Origin: Delftia tsuruhatensis NBRC 16741
GTDB lineage: Bacteria; Pseudomonadota; Gammaproteobacteria; Burkholderiales; Burkholderiaceae_C
DNA: 64,000 bases
NCBI RefSeq assembly: GCF_001571325.1
Contig: NZ_BCTO01000013.1
Location: 244,951 to 308,950 of the forward strand
Reading direction: 5' to 3'
This document shows, piece by piece, positions 25,385-33,866 of the stretch (position 1 is the first letter of the stretch; each line of letters opens with the position of its first letter). A program made the position numbers and the translations under genes. The notes beneath the pieces are model-generated. The model saw only the letters and a list, made by a program, of their open reading frames with translations, ran no database searches and had not been told where the DNA came from.

Positions 25385-28300
25385 ATGCAAGAACGCTCCA
25401 TTCCCCATGACAGGCGCTGGCAATTCTGGATAGACCGTGGCGGTACGTTCACCGATGTGGTGGGCAAGCGGCCCGATGGCAGCCTGGTCACGCACAAGCT
25501 GCTGTCGGAGAACCCCGAGCAGTACCGGGACGCGGCCGTGGCCGGCATCCGCCACCTGCTGGGGCTGGCGCCGGGCGAGCCGGTCCCCGCCGATCAGGTG
25601 GAGTGCGTGAAGATGGGCACCACGGTGGCCACCAATGCGCTGCTGGAGCGCAAGGGCGAGCCCACGCTGCTGGTGACCACGCGGGGCTTTCGCGATGCGC
25701 TGCGCATCGCCTACCAGAACCGTCCGCGACTGTTCGACCGCCATATCCAGTTGCCCGAACTGCTCTACAGCGAGGTGGTCGAGGCCGTGGAACGTGTGGA
25801 TGCCCATGGGAAGGTGCTGCGCGAGCTGGACGGGCTGCACCTGCACACGGCGTTGGCCGCAGCCCATGCGCGCGGCTTGCGCAGCGTGGCCATCGTCTTC
25901 ATGCATGGCTACCGCCATACGCGGCATGAGCAGATGGCGGCGCGCATTGCGCGGCAGTTGGGTTTCACGCAGGTCAGCACTTCGCACGAGACCAGTCCGC
26001 TGATGAAGTTCGTGAGCCGGGGCGATACCACGGTGGTCGATGCCTACCTGTCTCCCATCCTGCGCCGCTATGTGCAGCAGGTGGCTGCAGAGATGCCGGG
26101 AGTGCGGCTGTTCTTCATGCAGTCTTGCGGAGGGCTGTCCGACGCGGGCAGTTTTCAGGGCAAGGACGCCATCCTGAGCGGGCCGGCCGGAGGCATCGTG
26201 GGCATGGCGCGCACGGCGGGCCTGGCCGGGCACGACAGGGTCATCGGTTTCGACATGGGTGGCACATCCACCGACGTCAGCCACTATGCAGGCGCCTTCG
26301 AGCGCGAGTTCGAGACCCAGGTGGCCGGCGTGCGCATGCGCGCGCCGATGATGAGCATCCACACCGTGGCCGCCGGCGGCGGCTCGGTGCTGGCCTATGA
26401 CGGCTCGCGCTTTCGCGTGGGACCCGAGAGCGCGGGTGCCCATCCCGGCCCGGCGAGCTATCGCCGCGGCGGCCCCCTGGCCGTGACCGATGCGAACGTG
26501 ATGGTCGGCAAGGTCCAGCCGCGCTACTTTCCCAGCGTGTTCGGGCCTGCCGCCAACGAGCGACTGGACGGCGAGGCCGTGCGTGTCCGCTTCGAGGAAC
26601 TGGCGCAGCAGACGGGGCGCACTCCCGAGGACGTGGCCGAGGGCTTCATCCGCATCGCCGTGCAGCAGATGGCCAACGCCATCAAGAAGATCAGCGTGGC
26701 GCGCGGCTATGACGTGACGCGCTACACGCTGCAGTGCTTTGGCGGCGCGGGCGGCCAGCATGCCTGCCTGGTGGCCGATGCCCTGGGCATGACCCGTGTG
26801 TTCGTGCATCCGCTGGCCGGCGTGCTCAGCGCCTACGGCATGGGCCTGGCGGACCAGACCGTCATCCGTGAGCAGGCGATGGAGGTGGCGCTGTCTGCTG
26901 CGGCCTTGCCGCTGATCGCGGAGTCGCTGGATTCGCTGGGCGACGCGGCCAAGGCCGAGCTTGAGCGCCAGCAGGTCGGCGCCAGCCCCGTGCAGGTACG
27001 CTACAACGTGCATGTGCGCTATGAGGGCACGGATTCCGCCCTGGCCGTGCCCTTCGGCGGGCTGGATGACATCCAGGCGGCCTTCGAGTCGGCCTATCGC
27101 CAGCGGTTCGCCTTCCTGATGGCGGGCAAGGGCCTGGTGGTGGAAGCCGTTTCCGTCGAAGCCGTGATTGCGGGCGATGCGCCCAGCGAGCCGGTGCAGC
27201 CGGAGCATCCGCCGCGCGAGCATCCGCGCCGCGAAACCGTGCGCATGTACACCGGCGGCGCCTGGCATGGCGCGGCCCTGGTGGTGCGCGAGGACCTGCG
27301 GCCCGGCGACGTCATTGCCGGCCCGGCCATCATCGCCGAGCGCAACGCCACCACCGTGATCGAGCCTGGCTGGTCGGCCAGGCTCACCGGGCTGGATCAC
27401 CTGGTGCTGGACCGGGTGGTGCCGCGCAAGGTCGAGTACGCGGCCGGCACGACGGTGGACCCTGTGCTGCTGGAGGTCTTCAACAACCTGTTCATGAACA
27501 TTGCCGAGCAGATGGGCCTGCAGCTGCAGAACACCGCCTATTCGGTGAACATCAAGGAGCGGCTGGATTTCAGCTGCGCGCTGTTCGATGCCCGGGGCCA
27601 TCTCATCGCCAACGCGCCGCACATGCCTGTGCACCTGGGCTCCATGGGCGAAAGCATCCAGACGGTGATCCGCAGGAACGCCGGGCGCATGGCCCAGGGC
27701 GATGTCTATGTGCTCAACGACCCCTACCAGGGTGGCACCCATCTGCCGGACATCACCGTCATCACGCCGGTCCATATCGCCGGCGAGGCATCTCCGACCT
27801 TCTACGTCGGCAGCCGGGGCCACCATGCCGATGTGGGCGGCATCACGCCGGGCTCCATGCCGCCGTTTTCCACGCGCATCGAGGAAGAGGGCGTGCAGAT
27901 CGACAACTTCAAGCTGGTCGATCGCGGCGTGCTGCGCGCCCAGGAGATGGTCGAGCTGCTGCAAAGCGGCGAGTACCCGAGCCGCAACCCGCAGCAGAAC
28001 CTGGCCGACCTGAAGGCCCAGATCGCGGCCAATGAAAAAGGCGTGCAGGAGCTGCACAAGATGGTGGCGCAGTTCGGCCTGCCCGTGGTGCAGGCCTACA
28101 TGGGCCATGTGCAGGACAACGCCGAGGAGTCGGTGCGCCGCGTCATCACGCGGCTCAGGGACGGGCAGTTCACGCTGGAACTGGACAACGGCGCGCAGAT
28201 CCGCGTGGCCGTCACCGTCGATACGGCCGAGCGCAGTGCCGTCATCGATTTCTCGGGCACCAGCGTCCAGCAGACCAACAACTTCAATGCGCCGCGCGCC

Positions 28301-29017
28301 GTGTGCATGGCGGCCGTGCTCTATGTGTTCCGCACGCTGGTGGACGACGACATCCCGCTCAACGCGGGCTGCCTCAAGCCTTTGAAAGTCATCATCCCCC
28401 AGGGCTGCATGCTCAACCCCAACCCGCCCGCTTCGGTGGTCGCGGGCAATGTGGAGACCTCCACCTGCATCACCAACGCGCTGTTCGGCGCGCTGGGCGT
28501 GATGGCGGGCAGCCAGCCCACCATGAACAACTTCACCTTCGGCAATGCGCACCACCAGTACTACGAAACCATTGCCGGCGGCAGCGGCGCAGGCGCGGTG
28601 CTGGACGCCGAGGGCCGGGTGGAGCGCGGCTTCAACGGCACCAGCGTCGTCCAGACGCACATGACCAATTCGCGCCTGACCGATCCGGAGGTGCTGGAGT
28701 TCCGCTTCCCCGTGATGCTGGACAGCTATGAGATTCGCGACGGCTCGGGCGGCGGCGGGCGCTGGCACGGCGGCAACGGCGGCGTGCGGCGCGTGCGCTT
28801 CCTGGAGCCCATGACGGCCAGCATCCTGTCCAACGGGCGCCTGAATCCGGCCTTCGGCATGGCAGGTGGCCAGCCGGGGCAGCCGGGCATCAACCGTGTG
28901 CTGCGTGCCGATGGCCAGGTCGAGGAACTGGACCACATCGGCGCCGTGCACATGCAGCCGGGCGACATCTTCGAAGTCTGCACGCCGGGGGGCGGCGGCT
29001 ACGGAACGGCGGCCTGA
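25385..29017 (+). CDS. 5-oxoprolinase-type hydantoinase/oxoprolinase (HyuA-HyuB fusion)
   Basis: 1210 residues, the usual length of single-chain 5-oxoprolinases. The HyuA half (about 1-690) has [45 protein letters not shown] and [14 protein letters not shown] (ATP-binding actin-like fold). The HyuB half (about 700-1205) has [57 protein letters not shown] and TPGGGGYGT. It would hydrolyse 5-oxoproline or a related lactam/hydantoin with ATP. The start at [10 protein letters not shown] is an ATG just before the conserved region; the upstream part of the open frame overlaps the promoter. A 124-bp gap separates it from the permease gene. Confidence 0.92.
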   Translation: MQERSIPHDRRWQFWIDRGGTFTDVVGKRPDGSLVTHKLLSENPEQYRDAAVAGIRHLLGLAPGEPVPADQVECVKMGTTVATNALLERKGEPTLLVTTRGFRDALRIAYQNRPRLFDRHIQLPELLYSEVVEAVERVDAHGKVLRELDGLHLHTALAAAHARGLRSVAIVFMHGYRHTRHEQMAARIARQLGFTQVSTSHETSPLMKFVSRGDTTVVDAYLSPILRRYVQQVAAEMPGVRLFFMQSCGGLSDAGSFQGKDAILSGPAGGIVGMARTAGLAGHDRVIGFDMGGTSTDVSHYAGAFEREFETQVAGVRMRAPMMSIHTVAAGGGSVLAYDGSRFRVGPESAGAHPGPASYRRGGPLAVTDANVMVGKVQPRYFPSVFGPAANERLDGEAVRVRFEELAQQTGRTPEDVAEGFIRIAVQQMANAIKKISVARGYDVTRYTLQCFGGAGGQHACLVADALGMTRVFVHPLAGVLSAYGMGLADQTVIREQAMEVALSAAALPLIAESLDSLGDAAKAELERQQVGASPVQVRYNVHVRYEGTDSALAVPFGGLDDIQAAFESAYRQRFAFLMAGKGLVVEAVSVEAVIAGDAPSEPVQPEHPPREHPRRETVRMYTGGAWHGAALVVREDLRPGDVIAGPAIIAERNATTVIEPGWSARLTGLDHLVLDRVVPRKVEYAAGTTVDPVLLEVFNNLFMNIAEQMGLQLQNTAYSVNIKERLDFSCALFDARGHLIANAPHMPVHLGSMGESIQTVIRRNAGRMAQGDVYVLNDPYQGGTHLPDITVITPVHIAGEASPTFYVGSRGHHADVGGITPGSMPPFSTRIEEEGVQIDNFKLVDRGVLRAQEMVELLQSGEYPSRNPQQNLADLKAQIAANEKGVQELHKMVAQFGLPVVQAYMGHVQDNAEESVRRVITRLRDGQFTLELDNGAQIRVAVTVDTAERSAVIDFSGTSVQQTNNFNAPRAVCMAAVLYVFRTLVDDDIPLNAGCLKPLKVIIPQGCMLNPNPPASVVAGNVETSTCITNALFGALGVMAGSQPTMNNFTFGNAHHQYYETIAGGSGAGAVLDAEGRVERGFNGTSVVQTHMTNSRLTDPEVLEFRFPVMLDSYEIRDGSGGGGRWHGGNGGVRRVRFLEPMTASILSNGRLNPAFGMAGGQPGQPGINRVLRADGQVEELDHIGAVHMQPGDIFEVCTPGGGGYGTAA

Positions 29018-29141
29018 CACGCCGCCAGCAGGGGGCATGGCGCGGGCGGGGGAGGGCCGCCCGGCCAGGCCCGGATCACAACCGATGGAGTGCCATTGAA
29101 TGCAAGACGCTTCGCGCAGCCGAAGTGCAAGGAGACAACAA

Positions 29142-30431
29142 ATGACAAGCCTTGACAACGCAAGGACCCTGGCCGCAGAGCAGCCCCGGGGCCACTGGCT
29201 GGGCCAGCTCGAGCCCAAGGAAAAGCGGGCGCTGACGGCCTCGTTCGGCGGCTATGCCGTGGACGCCTTCGACTACTACACGCTGCCCCTGGTCACCCCG
29301 ATCCTGCTGTCGCTGTGGGGCATGAGCAAGACCGAGGTCGGCCTGATCGGCACCTCGACGCTGGTGGCCTCGGCCATCGGCGGCTGGATGGCCGGCATCC
29401 TGGCGGACCGCTACGGGCGCGTGCGTGTGCTGCAGTGGACCATCCTCGTGTTCGCGCTTTTCACCTTCGCCTGCGGCCTGGCGCAGACGCCGGGCCAGTT
29501 GCTGCTGGCCCGCACGCTGCAGGGGCTGGGCTTTGGCGGCGAATGGGCCGTGGGCTCGGTGCTGATCGCCGAGACCATACGGCCGGCTTTCCGTGGCAAG
29601 GCGGTGGGGCTGGTGCAAAGCAGCTGGGCTATAGGCTGGGGGGCGGCCGTGCTGGTGTCCATGGCGCTGTTCTCGTTTCTGCCGCCCGAGATCTCATGGC
29701 GGGCCATGTTCCTGCTGGGCCTGCTGCCGGCCCTGTTGATCCTGTTCATCCGCCGTTCCGTCAAGGACCCCGAGGTCTACCTGAAGACCCGCGCCGCCGT
29801 GGGCCGGGGCGAGCGCAGCGGGCACTTCCTGGACATCTTCAAGGGCGGCATGCTCAAGACCACGGTGCTGGCCAGCCTGATGTTCACCGGCATGCAGGGC
29901 GGCTACTACGCCATTGCCGTGTGGCTGCCCACCTTCCTGAAGAACGAGCGCCACCTGACGGTGCTGGGCTCGGGCGGCTACCAGTTCATGTTCATCTTCG
30001 GCGCCTTTGCAGGCTACCTGTGCGGTGCCTACGCCTCCGACCGGCTGGGCCGGCGCCTGGCCTTCACGCTGTTCGCCATCGGCGCCGGCAGCCTGGCCTA
30101 TGCCTATACGCTGCTGCCCATCACCGATGCCTGGATGCTGGTGCTGGGCTTTCCGCTGGGCTTTTTCATGTCGGGCATCTTCAGCGGCGCCGGAGCCTTC
30201 CTGGCCGAGCTGTTCCCCAACGAACTGCGAGGCTCTGGCCAGGGCTTTTGCTACAACTTCGGCCGCGGCATCGGGGCCACCTTCCCTGCGCTGGTGGGCG
30301 TGCTCAGCGACCGGCTGGGACTGTCGCTGGGCATGGCCATCGGCATCTGCGCCACGGCGGGCTACGTGATGGTGGTGTTGTTTGCCATGTGCCTGCCGGA
30401 GACGCGAGGCCGGGATCTGGCCGCGCAGTGA
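29142..30431 (+). CDS. MFS permease (aromatic acid/metabolite:H+ symporter type)
   Basis: 429 residues, twelve predicted membrane helices. Signatures are GGYAVDAFDYYTL in helix 1, ADRYGRVRVL in the loop 2-3 (MFS motif A), GFGGEWAVGSVLIAE in helix 4 and SDRLGRR in the loop 8-9. The FGGEW and DAFDYY motifs are typical of sialate/aromatic-acid MHS-type symporters. AAGGAG lies 7 bases before the chosen ATG; an ATG 14 codons earlier lacks one. It follows the oxoprolinase and probably imports the substrate of the locus. Confidence 0.88.
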   Translation: MTSLDNARTLAAEQPRGHWLGQLEPKEKRALTASFGGYAVDAFDYYTLPLVTPILLSLWGMSKTEVGLIGTSTLVASAIGGWMAGILADRYGRVRVLQWTILVFALFTFACGLAQTPGQLLLARTLQGLGFGGEWAVGSVLIAETIRPAFRGKAVGLVQSSWAIGWGAAVLVSMALFSFLPPEISWRAMFLLGLLPALLILFIRRSVKDPEVYLKTRAAVGRGERSGHFLDIFKGGMLKTTVLASLMFTGMQGGYYAIAVWLPTFLKNERHLTVLGSGGYQFMFIFGAFAGYLCGAYASDRLGRRLAFTLFAIGAGSLAYAYTLLPITDAWMLVLGFPLGFFMSGIFSGAGAFLAELFPNELRGSGQGFCYNFGRGIGATFPALVGVLSDRLGLSLGMAIGICATAGYVMVVLFAMCLPETRGRDLAAQ

Positions 30432-30459
30432 AGCGCTGGCCAGACCGGCCCCGGCACGC

Positions 30460-30969
30460 TCAGTAGCTGCCCATGTAGTCGCGCTTGCCGACCTCGACGC
30501 CGTTGTGGCGCAGCAGGGCATAGGCGGTGGTCACATGGAAGAAGAACTGCGGCAGGCCGTAGTGCAGCAGGTAGGCGCTGGCGGTCAGCTTCTTTTCCTT
30601 GGGCGTGCCGGGGCGCAGCACGATCTCGCGGGACTCGCTTTGCGCGAACTGCTCGGGTGCGAACGAGCCCACATGGTCCAGCGCCTTGGCGATCAGCGCC
30701 TGCAGTTCGGCAAAGCTGGTCTGCGTGTCGGGCCACGAAGGCACCTCGGCGCCGGCCAGGCGCGAGGCGATGCCCTTGGCGAAGTCCGCAGCAATCTGCA
30801 CCTGGCGCACCAGCGGGAACATGTCGGGGAACAGGCGGGCCTGCAGCAGGGCGTCGGGATCGATGTTCTTCTGCGCGGCGTGTTCCTCGGCCTTTTTGAG
30901 CACGTCGGACAGGGCCTTCAGCATCTGCTGCAGGACGGGAATGGAGGCGGTGTACAGGGGGCTGGTCAT
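30460..30969 (-). CDS. DUF1993 family protein
   Basis: 169 residues, cytoplasmic, all-helical (DinB-like fold suspected). Begins SPLYTASIPVLQQMLKALS; also RLFPDMFPLVRQVQIAADFAKG, LQALIAKALDHV and the Phe/His-rich LPQFFFHVTTAYALLRHNGV near the C-terminus, all characteristic of DUF1993. Function is unknown. It converges with the permease and diverges from the HAD gene. Confidence 0.88.
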   Translation of the reverse strand: MTSPLYTASIPVLQQMLKALSDVLKKAEEHAAQKNIDPDALLQARLFPDMFPLVRQVQIAADFAKGIASRLAGAEVPSWPDTQTSFAELQALIAKALDHVGSFAPEQFAQSESREIVLRPGTPKEKKLTASAYLLHYGLPQFFFHVTTAYALLRHNGVEVGKRDYMGSY

Positions 30970-31076
30970 TGCGGGCTCGCTAAGGATTGTGAAGGGCTGG
31001 CAATCGCATGCACCTGCATCCGTCGCCAGCCGGCACAGGCTAACAGCAACTGCTTTCACTTGCCGCCTGCGCTAGC

Positions 31077-31781
31077 ATGCGCGCCATGCAAATCCCTGAA
31101 GCCGCTCCCTCGTTCGCGGGCCTTGGCCAGGCCGGATTCGGCGCCGCCATCTTCGACATGGACGGCCTGCTCATAGACTCCGAGCCCTTCTGGAAGCGTG
31201 CCGAACGCGAGTCCTTTGCCGAGGTCGGCATCGACATCACGGCCGAGATGTCCCGCGTGACGGCGCCCATGACCACGGCGCAGGTCGCCGCGCACTGGTA
31301 TGCCCACCGGCCCTGGCAGGGGCCCAGCCAGCGCGAGCTGGAGAGCCGCGTGGTCGCGCGCGTGGCGGCCCTGGTCAGCGCGCATGGACAGGCCCTGCCC
31401 GGCGTGCGCGAAACACTGAGCGCCTGCCGCGCCCTGGGCTGGCGCGTGGCGCTGGCCTCGAACTCTCCTTTGTCTTTGTGCCACCACACCCTGGATGCGC
31501 TGGGCCTGCGGCCGGCGTTCGACGCCATCGTCTCGGCCGAGCAGGTGGTGCGCGGCAAGCCCGCTCCCGACATCTACCACTTCGCGGCGCAACGCCTGGG
31601 CGTGCCGGCCGGGCGCTGCCTGGTGTTCGAGGACTCGGTCTCGGGAACACATGCGGCGCGGCAGGCCGGCATGACCGTCATCGCCGTGCCGTCCGAGGAC
31701 CAGTGCTTCGACGGGGCGCAGCCTGCGCCGAACTGGGTGGTGCCCACGCTGGTGGCGCTGCATGGGGCAGCGGGCCGGTAA
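31077..31781 (+). CDS. HAD-superfamily sugar-phosphatase-like hydrolase
   Basis: 234 residues. HAD motif I FDMDGLLIDSEP (nucleophile and acid/base Asp), motif II ASNSPL, motif III GKPAPDIY (Lys) and motif IV CLVFEDSVSG (acidic pair). The cap is helical (subclass IA), like the 2-deoxyglucose-6-phosphatase/YniC group, which dephosphorylates small sugar phosphates. Start could be the ATG at 31077 or 31086; neither has a clear ribosome site. Confidence 0.87.
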   Translation: MRAMQIPEAAPSFAGLGQAGFGAAIFDMDGLLIDSEPFWKRAERESFAEVGIDITAEMSRVTAPMTTAQVAAHWYAHRPWQGPSQRELESRVVARVAALVSAHGQALPGVRETLSACRALGWRVALASNSPLSLCHHTLDALGLRPAFDAIVSAEQVVRGKPAPDIYHFAAQRLGVPAGRCLVFEDSVSGTHAARQAGMTVIAVPSEDQCFDGAQPAPNWVVPTLVALHGAAGR

Positions 31782-31833
31782 GGCATCCGCAGCACCCGCA
31801 TCGCATGGCGCGTGCCGGCCGCAAGGGTGTTGA

Positions 31834-31855
31834 TGAGAACCATTCTCAGTACAAT
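31834..31855 (+). promoter_or_regulatory. Fur box and -10 of the fecI-type operon
   Basis: TGAGAA-CCA-TTCTCA (31834-31848) is a perfect inverted repeat resembling half of the GATAATGATAATCATTATC Fur consensus. TACAAT (31850-31855) beside it is a good -10. Iron-loaded Fur would block this promoter, so the sigma factor would be made in iron limitation. Confidence 0.65.
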
Positions 31856-31943
31856 CGCCGCCCGTGCCGTTCTTCTTCGTCCTGTCCGTTTCCCATGCTG
31901 GCTTGCCTGCCCGCGTCCAGACCGCTGTGCCGGGAGCCTGCCC

Positions 31944-32564
31944 GTGAGCGCGCGCGTGCCTGGCGCGGACGATGATGCCGCTCCCTCGCTGCTGGCCCGC
32001 GTGTATGCGCGCTGGCACCAGCCTCTGCGCCGCCTGCTGGGCCGGCAGATGCGCAACCGCGAGGATGCCGAGGATGCGGTGCAGGAGGTCTTCGTGCGCT
32101 ATGCGGCCTCGGGCAAGGCCCTGCCGCCCGAGGAGCAGGAGCCCTATCTGCGCGTGATCGCCCGCCATGTATCGCACGATGCCTGGCGCCGCTCGGCGGG
32201 CGCGCCGGGGCGCGAATCGGTCTCGCTGGATGAACACATGGAGCTGGCGCAGCAACTGTCGGCCGGCGAAGGCTCGGACCCCCTGCAGGCGGCGCACCAC
32301 CGCGAGCGCCTGGGCCGGCTGGAGCAGGCCATGGCCGAGCTGCCCGAGCGCCGCCGCGAGGCCTTCGTTCTGCACAGCATCGACGGGCTCACGCAGACCG
32401 AGGTGGCGCAGCGCATGGGCATCTCGCGCCGCATGGTGCACAACCATGTGACGCTGGCCATGGCCTATTGCGAGCTGCGCGTGCAGTACGGCAGCGCCGA
32501 AGACATGCGCCTGATGCAGGGCCTGCTGGCGCAGGCCGCGACGGACGGGGAGGGCCGGGAATGA
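31944..32564 (+). CDS. FecI-type extracytoplasmic-function RNA polymerase sigma factor
   Basis: 206 residues. Region 2 is RVYARWHQPLRRLLGRQMRN followed by REDAEDAVQEVFVRYA; region 4 is ELPERRREAFVLHSIDGL and TQTEVAQRMGISRRMVHNHV. It should direct polymerase to the downstream TonB receptor promoter. The GTG at 31944 is chosen because CGGGAG lies 7 bases upstream and because the Fur box and -10 lie inside the longer frame. Its stop overlaps the FecR start (ATGA). Confidence 0.88.
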   Translation: MSARVPGADDDAAPSLLARVYARWHQPLRRLLGRQMRNREDAEDAVQEVFVRYAASGKALPPEEQEPYLRVIARHVSHDAWRRSAGAPGRESVSLDEHMELAQQLSAGEGSDPLQAAHHRERLGRLEQAMAELPERRREAFVLHSIDGLTQTEVAQRMGISRRMVHNHVTLAMAYCELRVQYGSAEDMRLMQGLLAQAATDGEGRE

Positions 32565-33595
32565 CGCTGACCCCGCAACGCCTGCAACTGCACGCCCGCG
32601 CTGCCGACTACTTCGCCCGCCGCCGCGAAGCCGACTGGACCGGCGCCGATGAGCGCGAACTCGACGCCTGGCTGGTCGCCGACCCGCAGCATCGCAGCAT
32701 CTTCGAGAGCCTGGGGCGCACGGTGCTGGACCTGCAGCAGTTGCGCAGGCCGGCGCTGGCCTGCGACGCGGCGGCTGCGCCGCAAGCCAGGGCGAGCGGG
32801 CCGCGTGCGCAGACACAGGCCCACTTGCCAGCGCCGGCACGTCAGCGCACACGCCGCGGCCTGATGCCTGCGTTGCTGTCGGTGGCTCTGGTCACGACGC
32901 TGGCCGTGGGCGGCGGCTGGTATGCCTGGGACAACCACGCAAGCCATGTGATCGAGATGGCCACCGGCCCCGGCGAGGTGCGCGAGGCCGAACTGCCCGA
33001 TGGCACGCGGGTCACGCTGAATTTTTCCTCCAGGCTGCAGGTGCGCTACTACCCGCGCCGCCGCGAGACGGTGCTGGACCAGGGCGAGGCCTTCTTCCAG
33101 GTCGCCGCCGACCGCTCGCGGCCCTTCACCGTGGACAGCGGCGCCAGCCAGGTCCGCGTGGTGGGCACGGCCTTCAATGTGCGCGCCGGGCCGCCAGCGC
33201 TGGTGGTCAAGGTGCTGGAGGGCAAGGTGGAGCTGCGCCCCGATCGCCATGCGGCGGACGACCGGCGCCTGCTGCTGGGCGCGGGCGCAGGCATGTCCGT
33301 CGATGCCCGCGACGGCACACGGCAGCCGCTGGCCGCGGGCGCGGACACCGTGGGTGACTGGCGCAGCGGCCAGCTGGTGTTCCAGCAGGCGCCGCTGACC
33401 CAGGTGGCAGCCGATCTGGCCCGCTACCTGGGCCGGCCCGTGCGCGTGGACGGCGATGCGCGGCTGGCCGCGCTGTCCGTGTCCGGCGTGGCGCTGACCG
33501 GCAAGCCCGAGGTGTTTCTGCGCTCGCTGCCGCACTTGTTGCCGGTGCGTGTGCAGGCCGAAGCGCAGGGCGGCTGGCGAATCTCGGCGCATTGA
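32561..33595 (+). CDS. FecR-type anti-sigma factor / signal transducer
   Basis: 344 residues. The cytoplasmic N-terminus has the DUF4880-type block AADYFARRREADWTGADERELDAW written over about residues 14-35. One membrane helix follows (PALLSVALVTTLAVGGGWYAW, about 105-125), then a periplasmic FecR domain (EMATGPGEVREAELPDGTRV, GEAFFQVAADRSRPFTV). It carries the signal from a ligand-loaded receptor to the sigma factor. Four-base overlap with the sigma gene implies coupled translation. Confidence 0.93.
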   Translation: MTLTPQRLQLHARAADYFARRREADWTGADERELDAWLVADPQHRSIFESLGRTVLDLQQLRRPALACDAAAAPQARASGPRAQTQAHLPAPARQRTRRGLMPALLSVALVTTLAVGGGWYAWDNHASHVIEMATGPGEVREAELPDGTRVTLNFSSRLQVRYYPRRRETVLDQGEAFFQVAADRSRPFTVDSGASQVRVVGTAFNVRAGPPALVVKVLEGKVELRPDRHAADDRRLLLGAGAGMSVDARDGTRQPLAAGADTVGDWRSGQLVFQQAPLTQVAADLARYLGRPVRVDGDARLAALSVSGVALTGKPEVFLRSLPHLLPVRVQAEAQGGWRISAH

Positions 33596-33620
33596 GTGCC
33601 TTGTCTATTTGTAAATTAAT

Positions 33621-33646
33621 GTAAACAACCCGCTTTCTCGGTTCGT
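33621..33646 (+). promoter_or_regulatory. Possible ECF-sigma promoter of the TonB receptor gene
   Basis: GTAAAC (33621-33626) and CGT (33644-33646) with a 17-base gap resemble the TAAAT-N16/17-CGT pattern of iron-starvation sigma promoters. The site lies in the 271-bp gap between fecR and the receptor, which otherwise holds nothing I recognise. Weak evidence. Confidence 0.3.
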
Positions 33647-33866
33647 CCACGTTCCCACTTTGGCGCGGCAGCGGGTTTTACCTTCATGGAGGCCGGGTTT
33701 TCTCGCGCCTCCATGGTTGCCAGCCAGGCCGCTGCCCAGTGCACAGCTCAGCCAACAACCGCGACGGCCGCGCACGCGCGTGGCGGGTGGACGCTCAACT
33801 GTCTGCCTGCCACCCACCGCGCACACCGCGACAGCGGGCAATGGACACAGTGCAGCAGGAGCAGGG

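Noticed and set aside
25355..29218. 1287-codon minus-strand open frame opposite the oxoprolinase gene
   Set aside because: Long but low-complexity His/Gly/Arg-rich shadow of the oxoprolinase gene; no domain recognised.
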